Positions 1 to 6,770 of a stretch of 35,344 bases of DNA are shown piece by piece. The translations under genes were made by a program, and so were the position numbers. Below the pieces are notes generated by a model, which did no database searches, was not told where the DNA came from, and saw only the letters and a program-made list of their open reading frames with translations. The DNA is from Clostridia bacterium (GTDB lineage: Bacteria; Bacillota; DSM-521; Neomoorellales; Neomoorellaceae): positions 1-35,344 of the forward strand of contig JASKKH010000018.1 of assembly GCA_030154265.1 (NCBI GenBank), written 5' to 3'. Positions within the stretch are counted from its first letter, which is position 1. Each line of letters starts with the position of its first letter.

Positions 1-980
1 AGATAATCACCAAAAGGTAAAAATCTAAGTCTTGTTAACACCAAACTTAAAGCCACAAGAATATAAGGTGTCCAGGCAGTTAATAAAGGAATATGTGAAC
101 TTTCTGTGCCTGAACCGGCTTTTTCTAAACCGAGCCATTCTTCTTCCCATTTATCCTGGTCAGGGAATACCCAAATATTCTTAGGCATAAGGAAGCCTTT
201 CATAGCTGCAAGTGTCACAACAGCCAAACCGATTAATCCTCCAAGTAGTGAAGGAACCTCACAGCCCATGGTTAATGCAACCAAAACATAGGGAACAGTG
301 AAGGCAAAACCGGCAAATATGGCAAACGGTGCAACCTCTAAACCTTTCTTCCAGCTGCGGTTTTCTCCCTCACCAAAAAATGCTGTCAACATACAGACCA
401 TCATAAGGGGTACAAAAATACCACATATACCATGAAAGATAGCCGCAGATATGCCGATTTGCCTGACGTATTCAGCCATTGTCAGACCTTCGGGAAAGGT
501 ACTTGTAACAGCAGGAATATTTAAAGCAACATCCATACCTACTATTATAGGGGTACCTACTGCACCAAAAGAAACAGGTGTACTGTTACAAATCAAACAA
601 ACCATAACTGCTGCCAGGGGAGGGAAGCCCATACCAAGTAAGAGCGGTGCAGCAATAGCTGCCGGAGTACCGAAACCTGCAGCGCCTTCAATAAAAGCCC
701 CAAACATCCAGGCGATAATGATAGCCTGAATTCTGCGGTCACGGGTAACGTTATTAAAGCCGTTGTTAATTGAAGCCAAGGCACCACTGGTCTTTAAAAC
801 CTGCAACAAAGCGATGGCACCTAAGACAATGATAAATAGTTTCATTGCATTAAGAAAACCATTAATACTTGCCGCAGCAATCCACTGGGTATTCATACCC
901 CATACTGAGAAGCCTAGAATCGATGCCACAATCCATGCGATGGGCATGGCTTTGGTTGCCGGCCAATTCATACCTACCAT
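1..980 (-). CDS. lctP: L-lactate permease (LctP/LldP family), partial, C-terminus beyond window
   Basis: The minus-strand reading frame is open from about 1036 to the left edge and encodes a polytopic membrane protein. It carries the lactate permease hallmark [19 protein letters not shown] and a conserved early block [12 protein letters not shown]. The family imports L-lactate or glycolate with protons through the cytoplasmic membrane (TC 2.A.14). The start is unclear. The first usable ATG is at 980, but a strong Shine-Dalgarno (AAGGAGG, about 1011-1017) lies 31 nt upstream of it, with no ATG, GTG or TTG at proper distance. In-frame sequence upstream reads [10 protein letters not shown], which looks like the natural first membrane segment, and the frame is closed by a TAA at about 1037-1039. 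A CTG near 1025 or a non-canonical ATC at 1001 could be the real start, or the 5' end is damaged. The upstream region holds four operator-like modules. Confidence 0.85.
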   Translation of the reverse strand, partial: MVGMNWPATKAMPIAWIVASILGFSVWGMNTQWIAAASINGFLNAMKLFIIVLGAIALLQVLKTSGALASINNGFNNVTRDRRIQAIIIAWMFGAFIEGAAGFGTPAAIAAPLLLGMGFPPLAAVMVCLICNSTPVSFGAVGTPIIVGMDVALNIPAVTSTFPEGLTMAEYVRQIGISAAIFHGICGIFVPLMMVCMLTAFFGEGENRSWKKGLEVAPFAIFAGFAFTVPYVLVALTMGCEVPSLLGGLIGLAVVTLAAMKGFLMPKNIWVFPDQDKWEEEWLGLEKAGSGTESSHIPLLTAWTPYILVALSLVLTRLRFLPFGDY

Positions 981-1021
981 GAGTATAAATACTAACGCGA
1001 TAGGTACTAGCCTCCTTGTTT

Positions 1022-1080
1022 TCAGGGGAACCCCTATTTAGTCTCTTTTTAGTCCGTTTTAAGGGGTCCCCTTTCCCTGA
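1022..1080. repeat. 59-bp inverted-repeat structure at the lctP start
   Basis: Two GC-rich palindromes, AGGGGAACCCCT at 1024-1035 and AAGGGGTCCCCTT at 1061-1073, face each other and are bracketed by TCAGGG (1022-1027) and CCCTGA (1075-1080). The whole forms an imperfect inverted repeat in otherwise AT-rich DNA, just where the lactate permease start codon is expected. It could be a transcript hairpin or the footprint of a small mobile element. Confidence 0.55.
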
Positions 1081-1121
1081 TTTGTTAGTGGTTAGAGCCG
1101 ATCGTTTTTTTTAAAGCATTC

Positions 1122-1267
1122 ATAAAAGTCCATCTTTTAATAAATTGATAATTATTCTGAAGAGTTTAATTATTAAATTGTTCTTTAAATTATACATAAA
1201 AGTTCATCTGTTATTTTATTTAACCTGATTAGCTGTCATTTTAAATAAACACCTTATAATCGTCCAT
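1122..1267. repeat. Three short direct repeats upstream of lctP
   Basis: On the plus strand CATAAAAGTCCATC (about 1125-1138), CATAAAAGTTCATC (about 1194-1207) and a weaker TTATAATCGTCCATC (about 1253-1267) recur at spacings of roughly 60-70 bp. Between them the sequence is AT-rich with no coding signal. Function unknown. Confidence 0.4.
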
Positions 1268-1299
1268 CAAACTTACCTATATATCGGTCAAATTTATTT

Positions 1300-1460
1300 A
1301 AGCGCGACTTCCGGAAGGACAAAGGCTTTTTTTGAAAGCCTATATTAAGATTTAAAAAGCAACTATTCTTCTAGTACCACCTCCTTTCTTATAGTTTTTG
1401 CCAAGTGGTAAGGCCACCCGACATTATCTCTATTCGCCACGATGCTCAAGAATCCTTTTG
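1300..1460 (-). repeat. Tandem module 4 (nearest lctP) with GntR-like palindrome
   Basis: Read on the minus strand, this is the copy closest to lctP of a four-times repeated module: AAAAGGATT box (1451-1459), 26 nt, ATGTC, palindrome GTGGCCTTACCAC (1405-1417), purine tract AAGAAAGGAGGTGG (1377-1390), then a block related to the CCACGG block of the other copies (about 1308-1330). A small hairpin (AGGCTTT/AAAGCCT) lies at its end. No open reading frame fits it. Confidence 0.6.
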
Positions 1461-1569
1461 ACATTGTAAAAATTTTTTAAATTGATGTAATTTATTTATA
1501 AATTAAAATAGTTAAAATTAATTAATTGTACTAAATTATTTAAATCGATTAAAAATTTAACAAATCGTT

Positions 1570-1740
1570 TGTAATTCCGTAGATGATTGGGCAAAGCTTT
1601 AGAGTTCTATAAATTTGTTTTAACTTTTAATATTTAAATTATCCTATAATAACCCCTCCTTCCTCTGAGCTTCAGGAATATATGTCAGGTGGTCAGGCCA
1701 CCTGACATATATCTTAATTCTACGTACCGGAATCCTTTTG
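1570..1740 (-). repeat. Tandem module 3 with a perfect 15-bp-arm palindrome
   Basis: Same order of elements as its neighbours: AAAAGGATT box (1731-1739), palindrome (1678-1712), purine tract GAGGAAGGAGGGG (about 1653-1666 on the plus strand), and a CTACGG block with TTTGCCC (about 1576-1600). The palindrome is the most perfect of the four. Confidence 0.6.
1678..1712. promoter_or_regulatory. Perfect palindrome, candidate GntR-type operator or RNA hairpin
   Basis: Arms ATATATGTCAGGTGG (1678-1692) and CCACCTGACATATAT (1698-1712) are exact inverted copies around the 5-nt centre TCAGG. The core TGGTCAGGCCA resembles the TGGTnnnACCA-like sites bound by FadR-subfamily GntR repressors of lactate and pyruvate genes. 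As RNA it would fold into a 15-bp hairpin, but no U-run follows, so it is unlikely to be a terminator. Confidence 0.55.
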
Positions 1741-1879
1741 TTGAAGTGTATATTTTTTTGTGATATTTTTATTAAGTATGAATATTTTTATAAATTAAAA
1801 AACGGTCTAATGATTTTCTGCTTAATTGTCTAAATCGAGGAACAATTAAGTTGATAAAAACACTTTGGTTGCTTTGGTA

Positions 1880-2042
1880 TTGCCGTGGATTTTGAAGGGT
1901 AAAACTTTATAGATTTTTATTTTTATCAAAAATATCGATATTTTTTAAAAACTATCCCTCCTCCCCTTTTAATAAGTTGGTTATTCAATGGTAAGGCCAC
2001 TGACATAAACTCTATTCGACACCAATCATCAGAATCCTTTGT
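1880..2042 (-). repeat. Tandem module 2 with GntR-like palindrome
   Basis: Elements in minus-strand order: AAAGGATT box (2033-2040), 26 nt, ATGTC, half-perfect palindrome GTGGCCTTACCAT (1988-2000), purine tract AAAAGGGGAGGAGGG (1955-1970), a perfect AT palindrome AAAAATATCGATATTTTT, then ATCCACGGCAATACC (about 1875-1890). No gene. Confidence 0.6.
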
Positions 2043-2200
2043 TAAATTTAAATTTTTATAAATTATTGTTTATTCTAATATATATAAAAAAAGTAATAAG
2101 ATATGAATAATCTGAATTATTTTGTTAATTAATTATCAAAATCAATGGCTAACTACAAACCTGGTAATACATTTTGTCACATTTCGATATTAAGATTTTA

Positions 2201-2350
2201 GTGGTACCGTGGAGTTTAAGAAGGCAAGGCAAAAAATTTTTGTACTCCCCCCCTTTCTTAAGAAACATTTTTTTAACAGCTTTGTCAGGTGGTCATATGG
2301 TCTGACCGCTTGGCACAATATTCCTTCTACATTAAATCATAAAATCCTTC
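2201..2350 (-). repeat. Tandem module 1 (farthest from lctP) with GntR-like palindrome
   Basis: Elements in minus-strand order: AAGGATT box (2343-2349), 26 nt, GTGCC, palindromic region CGGTCAGACCA plus a second half TGACCACCTGAC (2283-2308), purine tract AAGAAAGGGGGGGAG (2244-2260), and CTCCACGGTACCAC (2201-2214). It begins directly after the decarboxylase terminator. No gene. Confidence 0.6.
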
Positions 2351-2367
2351 TGGTATAATATAGAAAT

Positions 2368-2407
2368 TTTTAAAAAAATAAAACCGCAGTAAATTAATCT
2401 GCGGTTA
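2368..2407 (-). terminator. Intrinsic terminator of the Orn/Lys/Arg decarboxylase gene
   Basis: Minus-strand stem AACCGCAG / CTGCGGTT (2382-2389 with 2399-2406) is followed by TTTATTTTTTT. The stem begins within the decarboxylase stop codon. Confidence 0.9.
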
Positions 2408-3913
2408 AGCTAACTCAGCACAGCCGGAAAATTCCCGTTCAATACTCACTGTCCTTTTTAAAACACGAATATATTTAAGTTCCGGATCTTCAGGTCCTTG
2501 TAAATCAGCTTGTTCTTCTTTTAAAAGATTTATATAATCGATAACTTCCCTTGTAATAACTTCTCCAGGACAAATTAAAGGAATACCTGGAGGATAGGCA
2601 GTTATAACCTCTGCACTAATCTCTCCCTCGGCATACTCTAGTTCCAGATTGCATGTCTGGCCGTAAAAAGCTTCTCTTGGCAATACTGCCATGCGAGGTA
2701 TAGAAGGTAAAGGGGGATAAAACTTAACAATATTTTTTAACGAATGCTTTACAGCAATATCTCGAAAAGCCTCTATTATGCGATTAGCTGTGTGATAATC
2801 ATCGCCTATAGACACCAATAGTAAAACATTATAAAGGTCAGAAAGTTCTACTTGAATTTTATATTCCTCACGTAAAATCGACTCCATCTCATAACCGGAA
2901 AGTCCCAGGCCTTGGACATTAATAGTAATTTTAGTAGGGTCTAAATCAGAACAACCAGGAAGGGAGGTCACTTCTTTCCCCATCAAACTCAAGCCATCTA
3001 TTTTCGATAACTCTCCTCGGATTAATTTAGTTATATCTAAAACTTGTTCTAAACGTTGGCGTCCATTAATTGCCAATTGTTTTCGAGCTATATCTAACGA
3101 AGAAAGTAAAACATAAGAAGGACTTGTCGTTTGAGACAGATTAAGAACTGCTTTAATCTGTCTGAAATTTATTCGGTCTCCCTGGGCTAATAAAACTGAA
3201 GTTTGCGTCATAGAGCCCCCTAATTTATGAGAACTAACAGCAGCTAAATCTGCCCCTGCTTCCATTGAAGACATTGGTAAAGAAGGATGAAATTTTAAAT
3301 GGGCTCCATGAGCTTCATCTACTAAGACTGGAATGTCATAACTATGGCTTATCTCAACAATCTGTTTAAGTGATGGTACTGTCCCATAGTAATTGGGGCT
3401 TATTACAAAAACTGCCTTGACGTCAGGGTGTTCCTCCAATGTTTTTTTCAAATTTTCTGGAGTTATACCCATAGAAATACCATAATCAACATTAACTTCC
3501 GGTTCAATATAAACAGGACGGGCTCCACTTAGAATTAAACCTCCTAATGCCGAGCGATGGGCATTACGAGGGATAATTATTTTGTCTCCAGGTTGGCAAA
3601 CAGCCAAAATCATGGCTTGAATACCGGAAGTCGTCCCATTTACTAAGAAAAAGGCATGGTCCGCACCATAGGCGGCAGCCATAAGTTCTTCCGCTTCTTT
3701 TATAACATCATGAGGATTACAGATATTGTCAAGGCCTGGTACACAGGTTAGGTCCATTGCTAATGTTCGTTCTCCAATATATTCTTTGAACTCTGGTAAA
3801 GCACGCCCCTGTTTATGTCCGGGTACATGAAAAGGAATAACTCCCTCATCAATATATTTTTTAACTGCTGTAAAGATCGGTGTTTTGGTTTGGTCCAAAG
3901 GCATCGCCCCCAA
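2405..3913 (-). CDS. Orn/Lys/Arg decarboxylase family protein (PLP-dependent, SpeA/YaaO-like)
   Basis: This is a fold-type I PLP enzyme of about 500 residues, as usual for Bacillus-type arginine/lysine decarboxylases (about 480-490). Visible motifs are HVPGHKQG near residue 30 (substrate loop), LVNGTTSGIQA near 90-100 (PLP phosphate), VDEAHGAH near 198-205 (Asp and His contacting PLP), and SSHKLGGSMTQTS with the Schiff-base lysine at about residue 230. The C-terminal decarboxylase domain includes AYPPGIPLICPGE. It should decarboxylate a basic amino acid to a polyamine precursor in the cytoplasm; whether arginine, lysine or ornithine cannot be read from the sequence. The longest frame starts with TTG at 3913 (GGAG upstream); ATG at 3904 is an alternative. 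It stands alone, with its own terminator. An arginine substrate would fit the arginine operon in this window, but that is only inference. Confidence 0.9.
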   Translation of the reverse strand: MGAMPLDQTKTPIFTAVKKYIDEGVIPFHVPGHKQGRALPEFKEYIGERTLAMDLTCVPGLDNICNPHDVIKEAEELMAAAYGADHAFFLVNGTTSGIQAMILAVCQPGDKIIIPRNAHRSALGGLILSGARPVYIEPEVNVDYGISMGITPENLKKTLEEHPDVKAVFVISPNYYGTVPSLKQIVEISHSYDIPVLVDEAHGAHLKFHPSLPMSSMEAGADLAAVSSHKLGGSMTQTSVLLAQGDRINFRQIKAVLNLSQTTSPSYVLLSSLDIARKQLAINGRQRLEQVLDITKLIRGELSKIDGLSLMGKEVTSLPGCSDLDPTKITINVQGLGLSGYEMESILREEYKIQVELSDLYNVLLLVSIGDDYHTANRIIEAFRDIAVKHSLKNIVKFYPPLPSIPRMAVLPREAFYGQTCNLELEYAEGEISAEVITAYPPGIPLICPGEVITREVIDYINLLKEEQADLQGPEDPELKYIRVLKRTVSIEREFSGCAELA

Positions 3914-4027
3914 TTCCTGCTCCCTAATGCAACAGATTTTATTACACCATAAACCAAAAAAGAATTCAAGAAGTTCCTATATATTTCTATGGTTTTGAGT
4001 TCTACTAAGTTACAAGTAACCCCTATC

Positions 4028-4188
4028 AAAAAAGGGATTGTCCCAAAAGTGTATAAATAGGTAGTTTAATCCCAAAAAAGTATCCCGTAACACTACAAAA
4101 GTTGTACGGGATAAACTATTTATGACGCGATTTCATGCTAAAGTAGAGTTAAAAAATTTCGGAAAAAGACTATTGGGACAGCCCCTTT
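4028..4188. mobile_element. MITE-like element with terminal inverted repeats
   Basis: The ends AAAGGGATTGTCCCAAAAG (about 4031-4049) and, inverted, AAAGGGGCTGTCCCAATAG (about 4170-4188) match at about 16 of 19 positions. Between them lie about 120 bp without coding capacity, including a strong hairpin. Ends of the GGGGCTGTCCCAA type are common on insertion sequences, so this looks like a non-autonomous remnant. No clear target duplication was found. Confidence 0.5.
4074..4112 (-). terminator. Hairpin with T-run, repeat copy 1 (terminator-like on minus)
   Basis: ATCCCGTACAACT / AGTGTTACGGGAT form a nearly perfect 13-bp stem, followed on the minus strand by ACTTTTTTGGG. It lies downstream of the uracil-glycosylase-like gene. 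An almost identical sequence (two or three differences in 38 bases) is at 23285-23322, so it may be a dispersed repeat used as a terminator. Confidence 0.65.
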
Positions 4189-4207
4189 GTAAACGTTGAA
4201 GTAACAA

Positions 4208-4762
4208 CTATTTATGTAGTTGTAGAATAATATCTCGGGCTATAACCTCAAGCCTTTTTACTGTATTTCTTCTACCCTCTTCTTTATTATTAGCCCTGAC
4301 TATTGGGTTGTTATTAATATCTGTTTTAATACTATTAAGTTTTCGCATTGATAAGTGACAAGTTCTAATAACTTTGCAACTATCAGCTAATTTTAATTTG
4401 GATACGGCAAGGTAAGCTTTATCCCCAAAGCTAATAATATATCTTTTTATATGGAAAATTTCTTTATATAATCTTTCAAGATTTTTAAGATCCAGTATCT
4501 CTTTTTCGGTAGCTTCTGATCTATTTGTTGCTGCCATATACTCTACTTTATCCCAAGCATTAGTAACTGTAGCATCTACCCGCAACGGAACCTTAACTCC
4601 CTGGGATCTAAGAATATCAATAAGTATATCTAAGTTTTTACCAGTAACAGCAGCTGCCGGTCGACCAGCTTTTTCTTCATGACGACCTGGACAGGAAAAA
4701 ACATATGCTACTTCATCATTAATTCCTTTTTCGTAATGAGGACTGCCAGTTGGAACTCCCAT
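4208..4762 (-). CDS. Uracil-DNA glycosylase-like superfamily protein
   Basis: The N-terminal block SCPGRHEEKAGRPAAAVTGKN (about residues 24-44) resembles motif 1 of the UDG superfamily, where family 4 enzymes read GEAPGxxEDxxGRPFVGxxG. A later CHLSMRKLN sits where UDGs have the HPS/HLS loop, and FGDKAYLAV resembles the conserved strand before it. The canonical catalytic residues are not clearly present, so base-excision activity is unproven; binding of nucleic acid or a nucleotide is as likely. Start: ATG 4762 follows GGGGGGAG. A TTG at 4780 adds six residues, but its apparent AGGAGG is part of the terminator stem of the upstream gene, so I prefer 4762. It is not obviously part of an operon. 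Confidence 0.65.
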   Translation of the reverse strand: MGVPTGSPHYEKGINDEVAYVFSCPGRHEEKAGRPAAAVTGKNLDILIDILRSQGVKVPLRVDATVTNAWDKVEYMAATNRSEATEKEILDLKNLERLYKEIFHIKRYIISFGDKAYLAVSKLKLADSCKVIRTCHLSMRKLNSIKTDINNNPIVRANNKEEGRRNTVKRLEVIARDIILQLHK

Positions 4763-4785
4763 ATTCTCCCCCCATGACAATCAGG

Positions 4786-4814
4786 AAAAGCCTCCTATAA
4801 CCGGAGGCTTCTAA
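4786..4814 (-). terminator. Intrinsic terminator of zinc-ribbon gene
   Basis: Minus-strand stem AGAAGCCTCC / GGAGGCTTTT with loop GGTTATA, ending in TTTT, lies 5-30 nt behind the stop codon of the zinc-ribbon gene. Confidence 0.8.
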
Positions 4815-4818
4815 TTAG

Positions 4819-5253
4819 TTATTCAGCGTTATCATTAATTAGTTCGCCACATTTTTGGCAAAAATTGGCATCTTCTGCTAAGGTCTGCCCACAATTGGGG
4901 CAAGTTAAAAGTTTCTCCCCACACTTGCTACAATATGAAGCATCAATACCTGAAACTGCTCCACAATTAGGGCATTTAATCTCCGGTGGTTGGGAACTCT
5001 CAATCCGTTTATTGATTTCATCAATTTGCTTTTCAAGCTCTTTAATATCATTGCAAATAGCAGCTACTTCTTCATTTCCTGTGGTGTTTTGGGAATATGC
5101 TAAGTAAATAATACGTCCTATTTCCAATTGTTTCTCTTCAATTTGTTTCTCTAAACTAGATTTCTTAAATTTAAGCTTCGTAACTTCCACCAACTCTTCT
5201 GACCTTTTTGTTACCAGACCCAATCCGCTTTCAATTTTCTTTATAAAATCCAT
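4819..5253 (-). CDS. Coiled-coil protein with C-terminal double zinc ribbon
   Basis: The product has 144 residues in two parts. Residues 1-90 are highly charged and helical (KKSSLEKQIEEKQLEIGRI, DIKELEKQIDEINKRIE), which predicts a coiled coil. Residues 93-140 hold two zinc ribbons, each with two CxxC knuckles: CPNCG with CSKCG, and CPNCG with CQKCG. No signal peptide or membrane segment is present. Such proteins occur widely in Firmicutes and their function is unknown; protein-protein or nucleic acid contacts are plausible. The start ATG at 5253 has AAAGGGG 6 nt upstream. It is monocistronic, with a terminator directly behind it. Confidence 0.85.
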   Translation of the reverse strand: MDFIKKIESGLGLVTKRSEELVEVTKLKFKKSSLEKQIEEKQLEIGRIIYLAYSQNTTGNEEVAAICNDIKELEKQIDEINKRIESSQPPEIKCPNCGAVSGIDASYCSKCGEKLLTCPNCGQTLAEDANFCQKCGELINDNAE

Positions 5254-5364
5254 TCTTTTTCCCCTTTAAAACTTAATTTTGAAATTTATTCCTCTACTTT
5301 TAGTTTATATTCTTTAGTCTATATTATTTTATAATCATAATTCAAGTAAGCCTACACAAAATCT

Positions 5365-5400
5365 AAAAAAAGGCTGTTGAACAAAGCAACAGCCTTTAAA
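5365..5400 (-). terminator. Intrinsic terminator of FBP aldolase/phosphatase gene
   Basis: Stem AGGCTGTTG / CAACAGCCT (5371-5379 with 5387-5395) with a 7-nt loop, followed on the minus strand by seven T. Confidence 0.92.
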
Positions 5401-5438
5401 AATCATAAAATTTTTCTGTTACATCCCAATCGCTTTCC

Positions 5439-6572
5439 CTATTTTGCACCTATTTTAGCTTCCATAGCTTCATCGTCCTGATCGATTTTAATGAAACGAT
5501 TTTTAAGTTTTTTCATAACCTGGGGCATAGAAGTATATTCCATATCTTCTAAAGGTAATCGATGTGGTTCAAATGGTCCTAATGAACGCAAGTAATTTGC
5601 TATTTCATTAGCAGTTTGGCGTGCTTTATCAAAGGCCACATCATCAAAGAGGTCTGTAGGACCAACCAAACGACCTTTAGATAACTGGAAGCCCATAGCT
5701 CTTACCCGTGCAGGTCCGTCAAAACGTGTAGGTGCCAAATCATTCTTACCTACAGGCATCAGGGGCCCTACATGGGATCCACGCATCCAGCCAGCTACTA
5801 AGTGAGGATTAGCAAAAGGCTCTAAAACTTCCCCAACTGCAGGAAGCCCGCTTTGGCAACGAACTATGCAAACAGGATCATCTTTTCCTACATAACGTCC
5901 CGCCATAAGGTTCATCCGTTGGGTACTGGAAACCGCAGCAATTTCGTCAGTAGTCTTTGAACGAACAGACTTGATACAATAGCGCCCCGGTGCGCCAATA
6001 AATACTAGTAAATCATAAAGTTCTTCAGGCAGGGAGAATTCTACCTTTTCATTTTTAATCAGGTCATAAACCTCAAAACGGAAACCTTTGTGCATTTTGG
6101 GATCTATAACTAAACCGATAGTATTAAAGGGATCTGCAAACATTTTATAGAGAGGTAAGTTCCAAGCTCCCGGCTCAGTCTTATCTGCAGCAAAAATAAC
6201 AATGGGTTCACTCTTACGTTCTTCAAACTCCATCTCGGCGACACCAGGACCCATACCCTTTATATTACCAGAAAATGCATCGGATAAAAGATCCTGGCCA
6301 GCACCATAAAGTTTTAATTCTTTAGCAACTTTAGTACATTCCAAAAAAACATCCCAAGCCATACGATGAATTTCTGGATTATCAACACCATATTTATGAG
6401 TCATTATGAGGTCAATATCGTCCCCAATGTTAACTACTTTGTAATCAATCAATTGTTTGTTTTCAGCAAGACAACGCTCAGCTGTTTCCAAAAGCTGGGG
6501 GTGAACACTGGAATGACCAACAAACCCTCCGATATCTGCTTTAATAACACTTAATGTAATCTTCTCTCCCAA
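5439..6572 (-). CDS. fbp: Bifunctional fructose-1,6-bisphosphate aldolase/phosphatase (archaeal type, class V)
   Basis: The product is about 377 residues, close to the usual 360-390. It begins with ITLSVIKADIGGFVGHSSVHP, carrying the Asp and His metal ligands, followed by GDDIDLIMTHKYG (metal-binding Asp pair), GAGQDLLSDAFSGNIKGMGPG and DPFNTIGLVIDPKMHKGF, all diagnostic of the class V enzyme. It converts dihydroxyacetone phosphate and glyceraldehyde 3-phosphate to fructose 6-phosphate in one active site, and makes gluconeogenesis unidirectional. This type is typical of archaea and of deep or thermophilic anaerobic bacteria, including many Clostridia. Start: ATG 6581 abuts the Shine-Dalgarno AAGGGGG, whereas TTG 6572 lies 9 nt behind it and gives the N-terminus LGEKITLSV expected for the family, so TTG is preferred. 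It is followed by a strong terminator. Confidence 0.93.
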   Translation of the reverse strand: MGEKITLSVIKADIGGFVGHSSVHPQLLETAERCLAENKQLIDYKVVNIGDDIDLIMTHKYGVDNPEIHRMAWDVFLECTKVAKELKLYGAGQDLLSDAFSGNIKGMGPGVAEMEFEERKSEPIVIFAADKTEPGAWNLPLYKMFADPFNTIGLVIDPKMHKGFRFEVYDLIKNEKVEFSLPEELYDLLVFIGAPGRYCIKSVRSKTTDEIAAVSSTQRMNLMAGRYVGKDDPVCIVRCQSGLPAVGEVLEPFANPHLVAGWMRGSHVGPLMPVGKNDLAPTRFDGPARVRAMGFQLSKGRLVGPTDLFDDVAFDKARQTANEIANYLRSLGPFEPHRLPLEDMEYTSMPQVMKKLKNRFIKIDQDDEAMEAKIGAK

Positions 6573-6770
6573 GGAAAGCATCCCCCTTAAAACATAATAA
6601 ATTAAATTATGTTATACTATATGCGAAAAACCCATAAATAGAATAGCATATTACTTAAAACATGTAAACATAATGTTTAAATAATATTTAAACAAATAAC
6701 AACATAAAACGGAAACATCAATATGTATATTTATCATCTATTTAAATTATGACACCAGGATTAAATTTTT

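Noticed and set aside
593-787. Minus-strand frame of 64 codons
   Set aside because: Out-of-frame shadow of the lactate permease gene.
106-1041. Three plus-strand reading frames of 61-92 codons
   Set aside because: They lie antisense to the lactate permease frame, which has clear family motifs; no ribosome binding sites support them.
1377-2260. Small peptides behind the four AAGGAGG-like tracts
   Set aside because: None of the tracts is followed at 5-12 nt by ATG, GTG or TTG with an open frame.
1300-2352. CRISPR array as explanation of the repeats before lctP
   Set aside because: The units are 280-310 bp apart, diverged, and contain no short identical repeats with unique spacers.
3760-4029. 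Minus-strand frame of 89 codons
   Set aside because: Overlaps the decarboxylase start region in another frame; composition not protein-like and no homology seen.
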